NCBI GenBank assembly: GCA_021234155.1
Contig: JAJEKV010000004.1
Coordinates: 12,864,716 to 12,928,715 of the forward strand
Direction: 5' to 3'
DNA from: Isoetes taiwanensis
Lineage: Eukaryota > Streptophyta > Lycopodiopsida > Isoetales > Isoetaceae
Length of the DNA: 64,000 bases
A program made the position numbers and the translations under genes. Shown piece by piece: positions 1 to 11,530 of the stretch. Within the stretch, counting starts at the first letter, position 1; each line of letters opens with the position of its first letter. The notes under the pieces were generated by a model. It was not told the DNA's origin. It made no database searches and saw nothing but the letters and a program-made list of their open reading frames with translations.

Positions 1-479
1 TTATGCTTATGTTTAAGGTCCCTTGCAAGGGAATGATTTGTATTTGATTTCTGTTAATTGAAGATGAAATTTTAGTGTGTTTAGAGTCTGGGTTCGGGAT
101 CCCCTGTGAGACAGTCCTCTGTAAGGACCCTTGGATCAAACAGGAGAATCCTGGCTGAGTGTCACGCGAGATTTGCAAAAGAACAGGAAGAAAGAAACAA
201 GAAAGAACAAACAACAAACAGTGAAGATAACGAGACTTCCTTGATATCACTGAGTGTACATGAGCTCTCAGAATCGAGAGAAAAAGACAAGAGACAAGAA
301 CCAAAAACTCCTCCCCTAAAACTGAGGTCTAACTCTACTCATATATAGTACAATGGCCTTGGGCCCAAAATAGGTGTTTGGCAGATCTCGGTGCCGACTC
401 CTGGATATCAAGACTTACACCTGGGGTTTTCTAGTGTAGTATCTCTGTGCTTGTTTTTATTTCTTGTTATGCATCCAGC
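1..479. other. No recognisable gene (left edge)
   Basis: An open frame at 106-348 encodes about 80 residues rich in Lys, Glu and Ser. It has no domain I recognise and its composition alone does not support a gene. Nothing else stands out here. Confidence 0.4.
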
Positions 480-532
480 ATGGGATTAGAATTGGATTAT
501 AGAGAAGAATGGAAACCCTAGGCGCACGCTAG

Positions 533-550
533 GGCGGCGGCGGCGGCGGC
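533..550. repeat. CGG trinucleotide repeat
   Basis: Six GGC/CGG units in a row. A GCT/CTG run follows at about 607-621. Both resemble trinucleotide runs seen in plant 5' leaders, which fits the idea that a transcript begins nearby. Confidence 0.8.
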
Positions 551-1152
551 CGCCCGATTCTTGCAGGATCAAGGAGTCAGTGATCGTGCTGGAAGAGCAG
601 TGATCTAGCTGCTGCTGCTGCTTCTCGCATCCACGGCAATGCCTAAAATGACTTCTCTTCTCAGTCTCTTGGGGATCATTTGCAACAGGGAAGGTCGGCT
701 GGAGTATGGCCGCTACTTTTGCTGCCAGCTCTCTTGGATGGATGGTCGTGACAGAGTAAGAGATGGTATTTTAGATGATGCCCGAGGTCTGGGTAGCAGA
801 AGCTCCCGATACAGCTCAGATTAATCTCTAGTTTCAGGATGTAAGCCTGGAGCTTCTGTGTTGTTTCTTTGCTGTTATCGGGCATGAGGTAATATTTAGT
901 TGGTGCCTTTAGTCTGATGGCTACTACATGGCATTTCGTTTCATGGGCTATGGTGTGTGTAGTATGGTTGCAGCAGTGCCTCTATGCTAATGAGCTATGT
1001 CTGGATGCGAGCTTCCTTGTGGTATGTCCTCTTTTTTCTTTTGTATACATTGGGCCAGCAGGGGCTTTCAGATAGACAGATTCTTGGGGACTTAGATGGC
1101 TGCACTTACTGTGGTCATGCTACGGATGGTTGCACTCACTGCACCTTGGGAA

Positions 1153-1199
1153 TTTGCTGCACTCATTGCAGCAAGGATTTGCTGCACTCATTGCAGGGA
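1153..1199. repeat. 25-bp tandem duplication
   Basis: The unit starting TTTGCTGCACTCATTGCAG is present at 1153-1177 and again, slightly shortened, at 1178-1199. A related GGTTGCACTCACTGCA sits just upstream, so the array has about 2.5 copies. Confidence 0.75.
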
Positions 1200-2348
1200 T
1201 ATGCATTTTGATAAACTCTGGCTTTTGTTATTCATTAGAAAGGCTTAGGTGTGGGCCTACAGATATTGCCCTCATATTTTTAGACATGGAAGACGCTTTT
1301 TTCTCTCAAGGTCTAGGTGTTAATGCTTAGAGTTCTATGTGGATGAGCATGATAAGGGCATTGCAGGTTTGATTAACTTGAGCTGCTTCACTTGGTCATG
1401 TTTCAAGATACAGTTCTAGTTGCTTTGGCTGTTAGTAGTTGTGGTGGCAGGAAGAGTGCCCTGGACTTATTGAGCCGGCATCCCGGGTGCTTCAATGTTG
1501 CTGCTACTATCCAATGGCCAGAAAGACTTGGAATGTAGTGGTTTTCCTTGTTTCGAAAGCAGTTTTTACTTTGTGTAAAACATTTCGGGAAAGGACGCAA
1601 AGGTGCATTGAGTGGATTGTAGGAAGCAATGATGACCTTAGCTTGCAGCATCATCTAGGAGAAGTGGTAAGCCTTAAGTCTTTGGATTTGCGATATTTCT
1701 TTAGTCATGCTTTCTTGTGGGATTCATGAGATAATATGTGGATTTTGTGGGAGACGTGTCATTTTATGTCGCCCTCTCCTATCCCAGCTGGGAGGTGATG
1801 TGGGATGCAGTGAAAGCATAGTGAAAGGAGGTCAGGAACAAGCAGGAGGTCTATGTGTCACTTGGTACGGGAGGACCAAGTGTCATAGCTGTATAAGGGA
1901 GACAGAAACTCAGCAAGAGAGTGGAAGCAAGTGCAAGGATGTGGACCACCCATTTGGGGAGGGCCTTAGAGACATATGTATTGGAGAAGAAGGGCAGGGC
2001 TTTGACTTAGTACTTTTTGGAAAAGCGTAGTGCTCTCCCTGTAGTACCTTGATGCATATGGGACTGCAGGTCCTAGTTAACGCGCGGAAGGAAGCTTCTT
2101 TGTACTTTTTTCATCTACTTGTATCTTCGGGGTGGAGCATTAGGTGGTATCATGTCTTCAGTTGGTCACAAGATTTCCGGCTTTGAATGGTTTTTTGGAG
2201 CTATGCTGTTTTCTGTTCACGCATCTGGGTTATAGTGCAGAATTGCAATATAAGATCCATTAAGGGGTCACTACATGTTAAAATACTTCCTATCTGGCCT
2301 ATTTATGGAGCCATTTTGGAATAAGGTTTGTACCAATTTTATTATATA

Positions 2349-2394
2349 AATAAAAATCTATCTAGCCTTTTAAAAAAAAAAAAAAAAAAAAAAA
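2349..2394 (+). terminator. AATAAA signal with templated poly(A) tail
   Basis: AATAAA at 2349-2354 is followed by poly(A) at 2372-2394. The spacing is that of a normal mRNA 3' end, but the tail is in the genome, which points to retroposition. Confidence 0.6.
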
Positions 2395-4961
2395 GGTCTT
2401 TGACGGAGAGGGTTGCCCTCCATGGCCCGAGGGTGAAGTGGCTTAAATCATAATTCAGAGTCATATTTTCACAATCAATCAAAATTGCTACTTCAAAACA
2501 ATACAATGCTTGCTACCATGATTTTATGAAAATTGGCCTGAAGAAATCTCCGGTCCTCGACATGGAACAAGGATCGCAAAAGCATAAGGACTGATAATAT
2601 GTGCACTAAATTTCGATGGGTTTGCACAGCGGAGCTTTGCATTTAGCATATCTATGCTTAAAAAGCTTTGCACATTATAGTTTGATCTTTTGGTTGTCTC
2701 AAATTGCTAGTGAGACAAAAAGGAGGGGTTTGGGGGAGGGGGTGCAAAAGGACTTGGGAACTCAAATTGTTTTGCATGTCAATTTTGTTCAGGACATGGA
2801 AGAACTCGATCTTATAAATTAAAGAAGGTTGCTAAGAATTTAATAGCATGAAATGGAAATTGCAAGCAAAGTAAAGCTACTTAAAAATGCAAAGGCATGT
2901 CTTTTGTTGCTCAATAGTTATGGGTCGAAGTTAAGCCTAGGCCTATTGAAGGCAATGATTTGGAGTCCGTGGTTCAGCTCGAACTTGCATTTACCCCGGC
3001 TCTTCAATATCCTTTGGCACAATGATCGAGGATCTGTCTTTGTTGTAGCCAATGCTCTATTATTGTCAAGAAATGCTCCTGGCAAGAAATGCTCCTATAC
3101 ATGTAGCGTCTTGGACGTAGTGTCAATGTCACCGAACATTGTTAACTCTTTCGTCATGTTGTCGTTGCCACACATCTCGTAGACACTGTCCGACACTACC
3201 TTGTTGCAAGCATTGCATATCTTCACGACCTTGTTGTCGCCAGTTATGTTCAATCTCAATGTGTTGAGACCTGCACTTCCAAGAATATTTGATTAGTGGA
3301 AAGCCGTATCAAAAAAGGTGACAAGCAAGAGCAATTTTGGCTTAGTTTTAGGAGCAGAAGATATGCCTTGGTATTGTCTAGGACATGTGCTACGAAGACT
3401 TCTTTTGTGAGTGCCACCACTACGTCATCATTTGGTAACTATAATTCATCCAGGGCAATAAGGAAAGCAGGACTTTAGGCCCTTCAATGGATGCCACCTC
3501 GGTGTTCCTTAGAATCTCTATGGTGTTCACACAATCTTCGAACTCATACAACGGATTTATCTTCCTTACATCAAAATTACATATGGAGACCCAAAAGCCT
3601 GATCTCAACACGGTTTGCAATTCCACGCCCCCTTCATCGTCTGCGCTTCTGTGATTGTGTGCATTGCATGCTCATCCACGGCGTCCACATTTAGCATACA
3701 GCAACTTTTGGATGTTGCTCGTAATAGATTCCCATATTGGATGAGAACGCGAGCACATGTATCTTGCTTCCAAGAGTAACGAACAAACAAGTTGATTTCT
3801 GGATTATTCTTGTTGACTTTGGATTGGGCATGTCAACAGAATCCCCGATTGCCGCACGCTTGGTGCCACTGGATGATGCCATCTGCACTGTCACACTAGT
3901 TAATGGGATTCGAAAGGAACGACAAGCAATGGAGGTTAATGACGACAATCAATGGAGGTTAATGACGACAATCAATGGAGGTTTACTTGTTGATGTTTGG
4001 AAGGCTCGCTCCTCCACCATTTTTATATATGGCAAAAAAGGGTTTTCTGCATTTTTGGATCATAAAGGCACCTTTTCGTAAAATGCAGTATTGGGTATGA
4101 CATTATCATCCGAAATTTCTAACAAGGGGTGCATGCGTTGTCCTTTGTTGTCAAGAAGAGAAAGATGGTCCAAGACCCATCTCTCATTGCTTATAAGTTG
4201 CTTATTGAAGAGCATTTCTGATTTGCCTCTTGAAAACCAAAGGACCTACCATTTGTTTTCCTGTAATAACTCTATTGCTAGTTTATCATCTCGCATTAAA
4301 TTCCTACACTTGGTTGGCTTTATATCTAGCTCTCTTGCACGTTTTGGCGTGATCCTCAATATTCCGAAACCTAATCAAATCACGTATTTGCTACGGCATA
4401 ACCAAAGCATCATCTATTGTGCTTGTCAACAAATGATACTATTAAATCCAGAGCCCTTTCACCGAATTCCTATATTTTGAAAGCTAAGGCGACAAAGTTT
4501 GGTATTCAAGACAAAGCAAAGTCAACGCATTGTTTCTCACTAGCTAATGATTTGCATTAGAAGTTTTTAGCTTGGTTTGCAATGCACTAGGTTTAGCTTG
4601 GATTAATATATTTCCTTTTTATGATCCTCTATATTTGAATCCTCCCATGTCTACTATTTTATACCTTAAAGTTATAGTAAACAAAGCAAATGTCTGCACT
4701 AACATCACTAAAACGCCCTTTATTTGTTTTTCAAGTCATTTGAGTATAGTGAGTCTTGTTTAGAATTTTTAGATCAAGATCGAGCTAGAGCCAGGCCATA
4801 TATGACTTTGAACCATAGCCTATCTCATAGTTACATTTCCATGGCATAGTATATTCTATGCAAGTTAGGCTACTTGCAGTTGACGACAAAATCTTGCTAA
4901 AATCATTGAACTACATTATTCTTAGCATCTACATATAATGCGCGCAATGTTTCCAGACAAG
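2395..4961. other. Intergenic DNA with unassigned short frames
   Basis: Several short open frames occur on both strands (plus 2616-2822, 2853-3182, 3737-4081, 4091-4480; minus 3420-3626, 3691-3948). The minus-strand frames between about 3100 and 3950 read like one decayed coding stretch broken by stops, but I recognise no domain. AT content is high from 4480 onward. I cannot support a gene here. Confidence 0.35.
3927..3983. repeat. 23-bp tandem repeat, 2.5 copies
   Basis: The unit CAATGGAGGTTAATGACGAC plus AAT occurs at 3927-3949 and 3950-3972, with a partial third copy at 3973-3983. Copies are identical, so the duplication is recent. Confidence 0.9.
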
Positions 4962-6342
4962 TTACGCAGAAATGAAGAGCTGCAAAGACGACGCGACTTC
5001 TTTTTTGAAGGGTTGTTCAACCAGCATAACAAGCAACTCAGAAAGATCTGATAAATAAGGTTTTAATGAGCCGTGCATACCATTCTGTGTCCTAAGGTTT
5101 CTCAGCTTCAGTGCCAACCAGGAATATCGTGAAAACAACTCTGCAAAGAATGAACATGGCCGTCTGGACCTTTTACTGGTAAAGATTTCCTCTATAGCAG
5201 TTGACATAGTCTGCACTATACTTCCCTCTTCTGTAGAAGGAAAATTTGCTTGCTCGACTTTAAAAACCCAAAACCAACAGGCTTGAGAAATATCTCTTAT
5301 CCTTTTGTTCAAGTATCTGGACGCTATTCTTAATGTCTTTTGGAGCATAGTATCCAAGCTCTCCCTATCAATGTCTGTGCCTTTAGGATATTCTTTGCCT
5401 TTCAATATCTTACTACGCATAACATTTTCTAATTTAGAATCAAGAGGATTCTTGCCGTCTGTAGAGCATGAATTAATGAAATGCCGTCTGTAGAGCATGA
5501 ATTAATGAAAGCCTGAAGAAGAGATGGAAGAACAGTCAACACAAGAGTGTTACCAGAGTTTTTTTGCAAGAATTTTTATAAAAGCCCAAGAACGCGGAGC
5601 TTAAATACTGATAGTTGAACATGAATCCCAGTTTTACTTTCTAAACCCTTCTTTCTTTCTTTAAAGATTTCTGCAAGATGAGAATCAAGTTTAAACATGG
5701 CTTCATCATCTAAATCAGAAAGCTCCGTCTCATCAGAGCTATCCGCCCCATTGTTGCCAGCATCTTGAACCATGGCTGTTTTGTTTTGCACATTTCCCTT
5801 CATAGTATGCATCTGTATTGCATTTTGACCACTTTTCACTGTCTCATCCTCTGAATCGTCCTCTACAGTTTCATCATTGACATCCTTGTCGGGTTCACCA
5901 TCCTCATCACCCTCATCCATTTCACCATCTTCATCCGCACTTTAGTCTTCAAAGCCAAATAAATCATCATCATTGTTGTCATCAACTAAATTATTTTCAT
6001 CGTCTGATTTATGTCTTGATCTGCCAACTTCTTTTCTAACAACTTGCAACATTCTATTCAAACCAGATGGAGTTATATCATTGCAGTATACTTTAACCAG
6101 CTGCACAAACATCTAGTAACCATGTCAGTATAATATAGAAAAACGAATTTGCAACAATGTTGTGTCGTACCTCTTCAGCTGCCGTCCGGACAGGTGCAGA
6201 TGAACTTGCTAATAATGAAAGAACCACGTCTAGCACCACGTCATTTATATCTGGACTTCCATCAGGGGATTCCTCCATTTCAATTGCAAAATCAATTTGT
6301 TGCCCAAATGCTTTCAACATATCAAAAGCTCCATAGACATTT
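4962..6342 (-). pseudogene. POL5/MYBBP1A-like (DNA polymerase phi family) pseudogene, 3' part
   Basis: Members of this family are nucleolar proteins linked to rRNA synthesis and ribosome biogenesis, despite the polymerase name. The exon at 6171-6342 carries the conserved 'DVVLSLLASSSAPVR' helix. A 70-bp intron (6101-6170, GT/AG) follows, and the next exon starts 'LVKVYCNDITPSGLNRML', then a long Asp/Glu-rich linker and the hallmark 'SDLDDEAMF...FKERK...FKLRVLGLL', then a helical C-terminal part. Three lesions are visible: an in-frame TAA at 5944-5942, a one-base frameshift near 5577, and a 29-bp tandem duplication at 5453-5510 that shifts frame again. Removing one 29-bp copy restores the family reading frame there. 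The N-terminal two thirds is not recognised in the window. The family call is firm; pseudogene status is likely unless some lesions are sequence errors. Confidence 0.8.
5453..5510. repeat. 29-bp tandem duplication inside the POL5-like exon
   Basis: Two perfect copies, 5453-5481 and 5482-5510. Because 29 is not a multiple of three, the duplication breaks the minus-strand reading frame around the residues 'FINSCSTDG'. Confidence 0.92.
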
Positions 6343-6493
6343 CTGTAACTGTACCAGGTTCCAACCATGCTTCATACATCAATTGTGTTAACAGAGAGCG
6401 TATTGCCTGCAATCTTTTAAGATGTCTTCATTCTTTCCCATATCAATGTGCAGCAATTGCAAGGTTAAATCACTACCTCGATGTGTTCATCAG

Positions 6494-6835
6494 TTATGTT
6501 CTTGAGATAGCTTTGAAGAAACTTACAAGAGAAGAAATCTTAGAGACTGCAGATTGCATTAAAATAATGGTAGAATCCTCGTCTGATGTAGTTCTGATAA
6601 GTGGAATTAGGATTGATTCCAGTGTATGCACATCAAACGAACAACTAGACAGAATTAGAATCCTTCTTAGTAACACTTTCACTATAGTCACTTTTGGAAC
6701 TGAACCAAATGACAGTTGACTACACTTCTGCAAACAGGCAATTACAGGGATAAGCTGCTTATCACCATTGGAAGCCCATTTGCATAAATCTGCAACAAAT
6801 TGCTGTGCAGACTTATAAGCACTAAGATGATGCAC
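6494..6835 (-). other. Possible upstream exon(s), helical protein, unassigned
   Basis: A 113-codon open frame on the minus strand reads 'ADLCKWASNGDKQLIPVIACLQKCSQ' in pieces followed by Leu/Ile/Ser-rich helices, and ends at a plausible GTAAGT donor after 'KISSL'. It lies upstream of the POL5-like exons on the same strand, so it may be an earlier exon of that gene. I do not recognise the sequence as part of that family and it could belong to another HEAT-like protein. Confidence 0.35.
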
Positions 6836-7189
6836 TCTTGCATGGTCTTGTTCTGATTTTCTTCGTCAAGCCATTTTTGCTGCCAAGATGGAGTACTACA
6901 TATTATTCCCTGTATCTGCTGAGTTCTTTCATTTTGAATCTTCATAAAGACATGGTGACCCGCCAGCTTTTGTCATCTCCCTAGTTTGGCCACTATAGTG
7001 ATTACTGGTCTGTTGGGATTGAATCTTGTGAGGCATGGCTTTTCACTAGTCCCAGGACACTTCTGGTTGGGACTGGTTAGCTTCACGATATGCAAGGAAG
7101 ATCCGTATTACATTTGCTGTTTCGTAATTAGTTTACCTTCTCATAAATCACAATCATCCCCCATACATACTTTTGGTTTCTACTATTGG

Positions 7190-8600
7190 CACATCATCTC
7201 GACCTGCTAGGTGCGATATATATGTCCGCCAAAGAATATATATGGGACAACATTATCTGGGTTCAATGTTAAAAGATGTCCCGCAAAGATTCTTACCATG
7301 TTCTATTGAGGTATAATTTCTGATGAACGAAAGGGCCTCTTCCATGTCGTTATGTTGGCCCCGAAATGGCATATTGTTGATGAAGGCCACTGCACCATCC
7401 ATCCATCCTACCCTTCCAAGGAGGTCAATGATACAATTATAATGTTCTACTATTGGAGTGATGTACTTCCCCATCATAAGAACGAAGCAATGCAACCCAC
7501 CATTGCCCATGCCATCATGGCTACATGCTGAGAGGATACTCCCAAAAGTCACTTCATCAGGTCTAATACCTTCCACCTGCATGTCCTGAAACATCTGAAT
7601 GGCATGCTTACCTAGACCATACTGGGCATATGCTGAGATCATTGCATATATGAAATTACAGTCTGTTGAGGTACCTGTTTAAATAGGTGGAAAGCTTTTT
7701 CCAGATGCCCCTGCTGTGCATATGCACTAACCATGGCTGTCCAAGAAATCATGTCTCTGTCCATGATACTACATTCCGCTTTGGCATTATTTCAAATAGA
7801 GCCAATGCCTCTTGAAGATGTCCATGTTGGCTATATCTTTTGCAATCATGGCATTCCATGAAACAACATCCCGCTCTGGCATATGTTCAAACAGTTGGCA
7901 AGATTCTCTCAAGTTTCCCTGTTGAGCATATGCTGCGAGTATGCTATTCCATGATACTAAGTTCCTCTCAGGCATTTGGTTAAAAGCATTAACAGCCGCT
8001 TTGACATTCCCCTGCCTAATATAACCTGCAATGATGCAATTCCAGGAGACCATGTCCCTATGTGGCATTTGCTCAAAAAGCTGGAAGGCTTCTTCATGGT
8101 GCCCATGATGGATATATCTTTGCAATCATAGAATTCCAGAAACCACACTACGTTGAGGCATTTTTGAAACAGAGCACCATTGACGTCACCTACGGCTATA
8201 TCGCGGCAATCATGGTATTCCATGTGACCACGTTCCTTTGAGGCATTCGTGCAAATAGTTCATTCAAGCGTCCGTAATCTACCTTCTTGGACATAACTAC
8301 CAATCATAATATTCCAAGAAAAACAATTCGACAATTCATGTTGTCAAACATTGCCCGGCTTCCTGTAAAGCTCCACATTTACCATACATCCGAACAAGCA
8401 AATTCCCCGGAAAAACATCTTTGCTCTAGCCCATTTTCAACTAAATGAAAGTGAATCCGCTTACCTTCCCATAGAGTTCTCAAGCGAGCACCTCTCCATT
8501 TTCCAACTCCGAAAACAAAGACGCTTCATGAATGCAACTCTAACACTATTTAATGCGGATCCCGATGTGCCTTGTTCTTCCTCATCTTCTAGACCGAGCA
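7190..8600 (-). pseudogene. Pentatricopeptide repeat (PPR) protein pseudogene, PLS type
   Basis: PPR proteins bind organellar RNA, one base per repeat. Clear repeats are visible on the minus strand: 'MPHRDMVSWNCIIAGYIRQG', 'MPERNLVSWNSILAAYAQQG' and 'MPERDVVSWNAMIA' at 7787-8125, an earlier 'NLLVRMYGKCGALQEAG' near 8360-8430, and a C-terminal part at 7253-7642 with 'GIRPDEVTFGSILSACSH', 'HYNCIIDLLGR' and the start of an E-type region. The frame changes several times (around 7250, 7660-7790, 8125 and 8223-8330) and stops interrupt it, so no single open frame spans the gene. PLS-type repeats and the E-like end suggest descent from an organelle RNA-editing or processing factor; no DYW domain is seen. 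Confidence 0.85.
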
Positions 8601-9130
8601 AAGATCCAGGGTTTTGAAGTTCACCATATTTTGCTTCCAGCTCAATGGCTCCGCGGTTTTGCGGACCTTCAATTTTGTTTGCTTTCTTTATGGCGAATTT
8701 AGACCTTCAATCTTTGCTTCCTTGCTTTATCCATGATGCAAGCCGCTTGTACTCAGAACTCCAGTGATAAAGGAAAAACTCTACGATTTTCTTCCTAGCA
8801 TATCTTCATCAAAGGTTCAACCGACGTCCGGCCACTAGGTTACACGGGTAAGAAGATCACCGAGAGTGGAACGAAACTTTGATGCCCCCCAGAGGAGTTC
8901 CTGCTTCCTGAGTTCCTCTATCTGCTGCTCTTTCTTTTCTGCAACACCCCTTTGTCGAAATTGCTTGCTGCTATATCTTCTCAAAGATAGAAAAGGAGTG
9001 CAAGGGAGCCAGAAGATGGAATATAAAAAGTGAAAGGAAAAGGAATAGCTTCAATCTACCTCGCCAGTTAGCCGGTTCAAAAATCCGCGATCGATAACGC
9101 AGCTGACCGCCAGTTTACAGGGAAGAACAG
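8601..9130. other. No gene seen
   Basis: Probably the 5' end and flank of the decayed PPR gene. I see no domain, repeat or promoter that I can support. Confidence 0.4.
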
Positions 9131-9194
9131 GTTTTTAGCAGTCATCGGCATATCCTAGGTATATTCCAATATATACCTAGAATATGCTAAAAAC
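9131..9194. repeat. Inverted repeat (long hairpin)
   Basis: Inner arms 9148-9164 and 9171-9187 pair over 17 bases with one mismatch around a 6-base loop. Outer arms GTTTTTAGCA (9131-9140) and TGCTAAAAAC (9185-9194) pair perfectly, with a 7-base bulge on the left. The shape resembles a small foldback or MITE-like element; no target duplication is evident. Confidence 0.75.
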
Positions 9195-9206
9195 CCATAT
9201 AAACAA

Positions 9207-9242
9207 GGGTTTGCCCCCCTAGGGGCAACCCAAAAAAAAAAA
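9207..9242. repeat. GC palindrome followed by an A-run
   Basis: GGGTTTGCCCC and GGGGCAACCC form a second hairpin immediately followed by an 11-base A-run. Together with the hairpin at 9131 it may be the 3' end of a small retroposon. Confidence 0.5.
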
Positions 9243-10869
9243 GAATTGGATTATATGAACGTGGTTGTAAACATGAACGCACGGCTTATGGATAGTGATT
9301 CTTTAATATTGAAATAATTGGGGCTTGCATGGCTAGTAACGAATTTAATATTTTCCTGATATTTTCCATCATATTAATAGCTGTAACTGTAATCTGTGAT
9401 AGAAGAAGCTGGGATGGTTTAGATCGGTTAGAATGTTTGAAGAATGGATTAAAATTAAAGTGATGAGGCAAGAACTAGCTCAGACGGCAGTATTTTTCTC
9501 AGACCCTGGAATAGGTCGATTTGGCCTCAGAGAGGTCGATTTGGGCAAAGGAAGTGGAATCATAGAAATCCATGCAAGCTGTGGAAGCAGATAACCTGGC
9601 CTCTGGCAAGCAAAAAATGATCCAGAACCGTGTGATTCGGCCTGTAACCAGGTCGATTTGGATCAGGAACCCCTTGGAAGATCAAATCGGAAGGATTTAC
9701 AGGGTTCCCATGCAGAATCACGGAGTTTCCAGTAGGATCCGGCAGTTGGCGGTCTGATTTTTGTTAGGAAGAAAATGAGTTAGAACCATCTGATTCGGCC
9801 ACAATAAGCATGATTTAGCCTGGAAACCCCTGTAAAAAACCAGAATCGGCTGGACCCAAGAGGTTTTGGGCTGGATCCGATGGCCTGGAGGGCGGATTCA
9901 CGAGTTGCAGGCCGCGTTTGTAATCTGTACGTTAGGTTAGAATAGGAAAAATTAATAGTTAGTTCAACAGGAAATGGTGTTAACAAATGTTACAAAAAAA
10001 ATAATAAAGGTTGAGTTAAAGAAATGGATGTGCTAATGGATATAAGTTATATTTACGGATATTTAATGGGCAAATTAACAGGTTAGCTAGTTAGATATTG
10101 GAATATGTTGGAATTAGCCAGATTAATGATGGGCGTAATGCAAGGCAGAGGTAATGGGTGGAGAATGGGCGCCAAAACATATGGAAGCAACCGTCGTTAA
10201 GGTTTGAATAGGATAATTAACTTAGCTAAGGAATGTTTTTATTTTTAACTTATGGTTGATGGTTGCATTTTTTGCATTATGATGGTTGTAATAATTTATA
10301 TGAACTATGGTTGGGTTTCTTAGTTGCATGAAATGTGTATTATAAAATTTTCTGAGTTATACAGGGGTATAACTCTTTGATATAGACCTCTGGGGCCGGA
10401 GTCTAGGTGCGAAGGTCTAGACTCGCGGTTTTTGCACAGTAAGAATGCAAATGTTATTATTTGAATATCGGGCGCTGATACCGTATGGTACAACGTCATG
10501 CACAGTTAAGTGGGTCTCCAATGCTGGACGCGACGTGGATGGGTGTGTACACACGTGGTTACCCCGCCTCTATGTCACTGGCCTGATCAGCCGAGCTGAC
10601 CTTGCTCAGACCCAGAGGAATATTGGTTGCAATGTTGATGCTATGATTGCTTGGTTATTATATATGTGGTCTAGAATGTTGGAATTAAGTTGCAATGGTC
10701 ATGCTTGTTGGACTAATAACTTGGATTGCAGGGGCGATAGGTTATTAATCTAGATTAATGCTTTGTATTGTTGATGCTAGACATACCCTAGATCCCCCGA
10801 TCCCCACTTAGTCCGTGTGACTAACCCCATGGTTGATGGTGTAAGCAGAGGTGCGAGATGCTCCAGAAA

Positions 10870-10939
10870 TAGTCAAGCTTCGGGAAGGCGAGAGTAGAAG
10901 TGAAGTAGTCAAGCTTCGGGAAGGCGAGAGTAGAAGTGT
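10870..10939. repeat. 36-bp tandem duplication
   Basis: The unit TAGTCAAGCTTCGGGAAGGC followed by GAGAGTAGAAGTG is repeated at 10870-10905 and 10906-10939. Duplicated blocks in an LTR often hold enhancer-like sites. Confidence 0.85.
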
Positions 10940-10982
10940 AGATTGCCAGTTAAATAACTTGTTTATTTTTATTATTATTATT

Positions 10983-10996
10983 AGATAGATAGATAG
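10983..10996. repeat. GATA microsatellite
   Basis: Three to four AGAT units in a row. Confidence 0.7.
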
Positions 10997-11033
10997 TATT
11001 TTAACGTCATGCCACTAGGCAGCATCCAACCGG

Positions 11034-11107
11034 ACATGTGACCACACACCACACTACATTGCTCAGTCAGACATGTGACCACACACCACATTACATTGCT
11101 CAGTTGG
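11034..11107. repeat. 37-bp tandem duplication
   Basis: The unit beginning ACATGTGACCACACACCACA occurs at 11034-11070 and 11071-11107 with two or three differences. Confidence 0.85.
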
Positions 11108-11164
11108 GCCAACCACTTTACATTGCATCTGTGGGTTTTGACACCCAACAGTTCAGAGAGCGAT

Positions 11165-11230
11165 TCTGGGTGGTCTCGAAATCGAGACCTATAGTTGCAA
11201 GAACTAGTGTATTACCACTAGACCAAACAA
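11165..11230 (-). repeat. tRNA-like sequence (SINE head or tRNA pseudogene)
   Basis: On the minus strand TGGTCTAGTGG (11225-11215) is a perfect A-box match. About 25 bases on, GGTCTCGATTTCGAGACC (11189-11172) forms an 8-bp T-arm-like stem overlapping a degenerate B box. No good acceptor stem is seen, so this is a tRNA-derived repeat rather than a working tRNA gene. Confidence 0.45.
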
Positions 11231-11445
11231 GCTATAATTATTAAGAACATTCATTGTTGTGCGGGGTTATTGCGAAGTAAAGGCAAGTATAATTTTTGGA
11301 ACCTTAGAGTATATACAAAGATTAAATTCTTTACCTAAGCATGCATGTATTAATTTCTTGGGTCCCAAAGGTTAAGTAGATCCAACGGTAGAGGCCGATG
11401 GGATCTCCGATTGCCGAGAGGTTAACTGGCCAGGCCCATCACAGT

Positions 11446-11457
11446 TGGTATCAGAGC
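11446..11457 (+). promoter_or_regulatory. Primer-binding site, tRNA-iMet type
   Basis: TGGTATCAGAGC is complementary to the 3' end of plant initiator tRNA-Met and primes minus-strand cDNA synthesis. It stands two bases after a CA-ending LTR border and 73 bases before the gag ATG. Confidence 0.85.
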
Positions 11458-11530
11458 AAAGTTCTGATTAGTGGATTATAAGATTTTTTATTATTGATGA
11501 TATTTGCTATGGTTCCAGATTCTTGTAGAG

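Larger units (their letters stand above)
480..2394 (+). other. Possible retroposed transcript or LINE-like 3' end
   Basis: This stretch has a GC-rich start with a CGG repeat, no long open frame, and ends with AATAAA at 2349-2354 followed 17 bases later by 23 uninterrupted A residues. A genomic poly(A) directly behind a polyadenylation signal is the usual mark of a reverse-transcribed mRNA, a LINE or a SINE. I found no convincing target-site duplication and recognise no protein, so the 5' limit is a guess. The frames at 639-824, 984-1211, 1439-1729 and 1707-2030 are short and unlike known families. It could also be a non-coding gene with a chance A-run. Confidence 0.35.
9243..11443 (+). other. 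Probable 5' LTR and flank of a Ty3/gypsy element
   Basis: The stretch directly precedes a primer-binding site and gag, so its right part should be a 5' LTR ending CATCACA at 11443. I could not find the matching LTR start or a second LTR, so the left limit is open. It holds small tandem repeats (10870, 11034), a GATA microsatellite and a tRNA-like segment, but no coding sequence I can support. Confidence 0.45.

Noticed and set aside
4091-4480. 129-codon plus-strand frame
   Set aside because: No recognisable motif and AT-rich low-complexity context; length alone is not enough.
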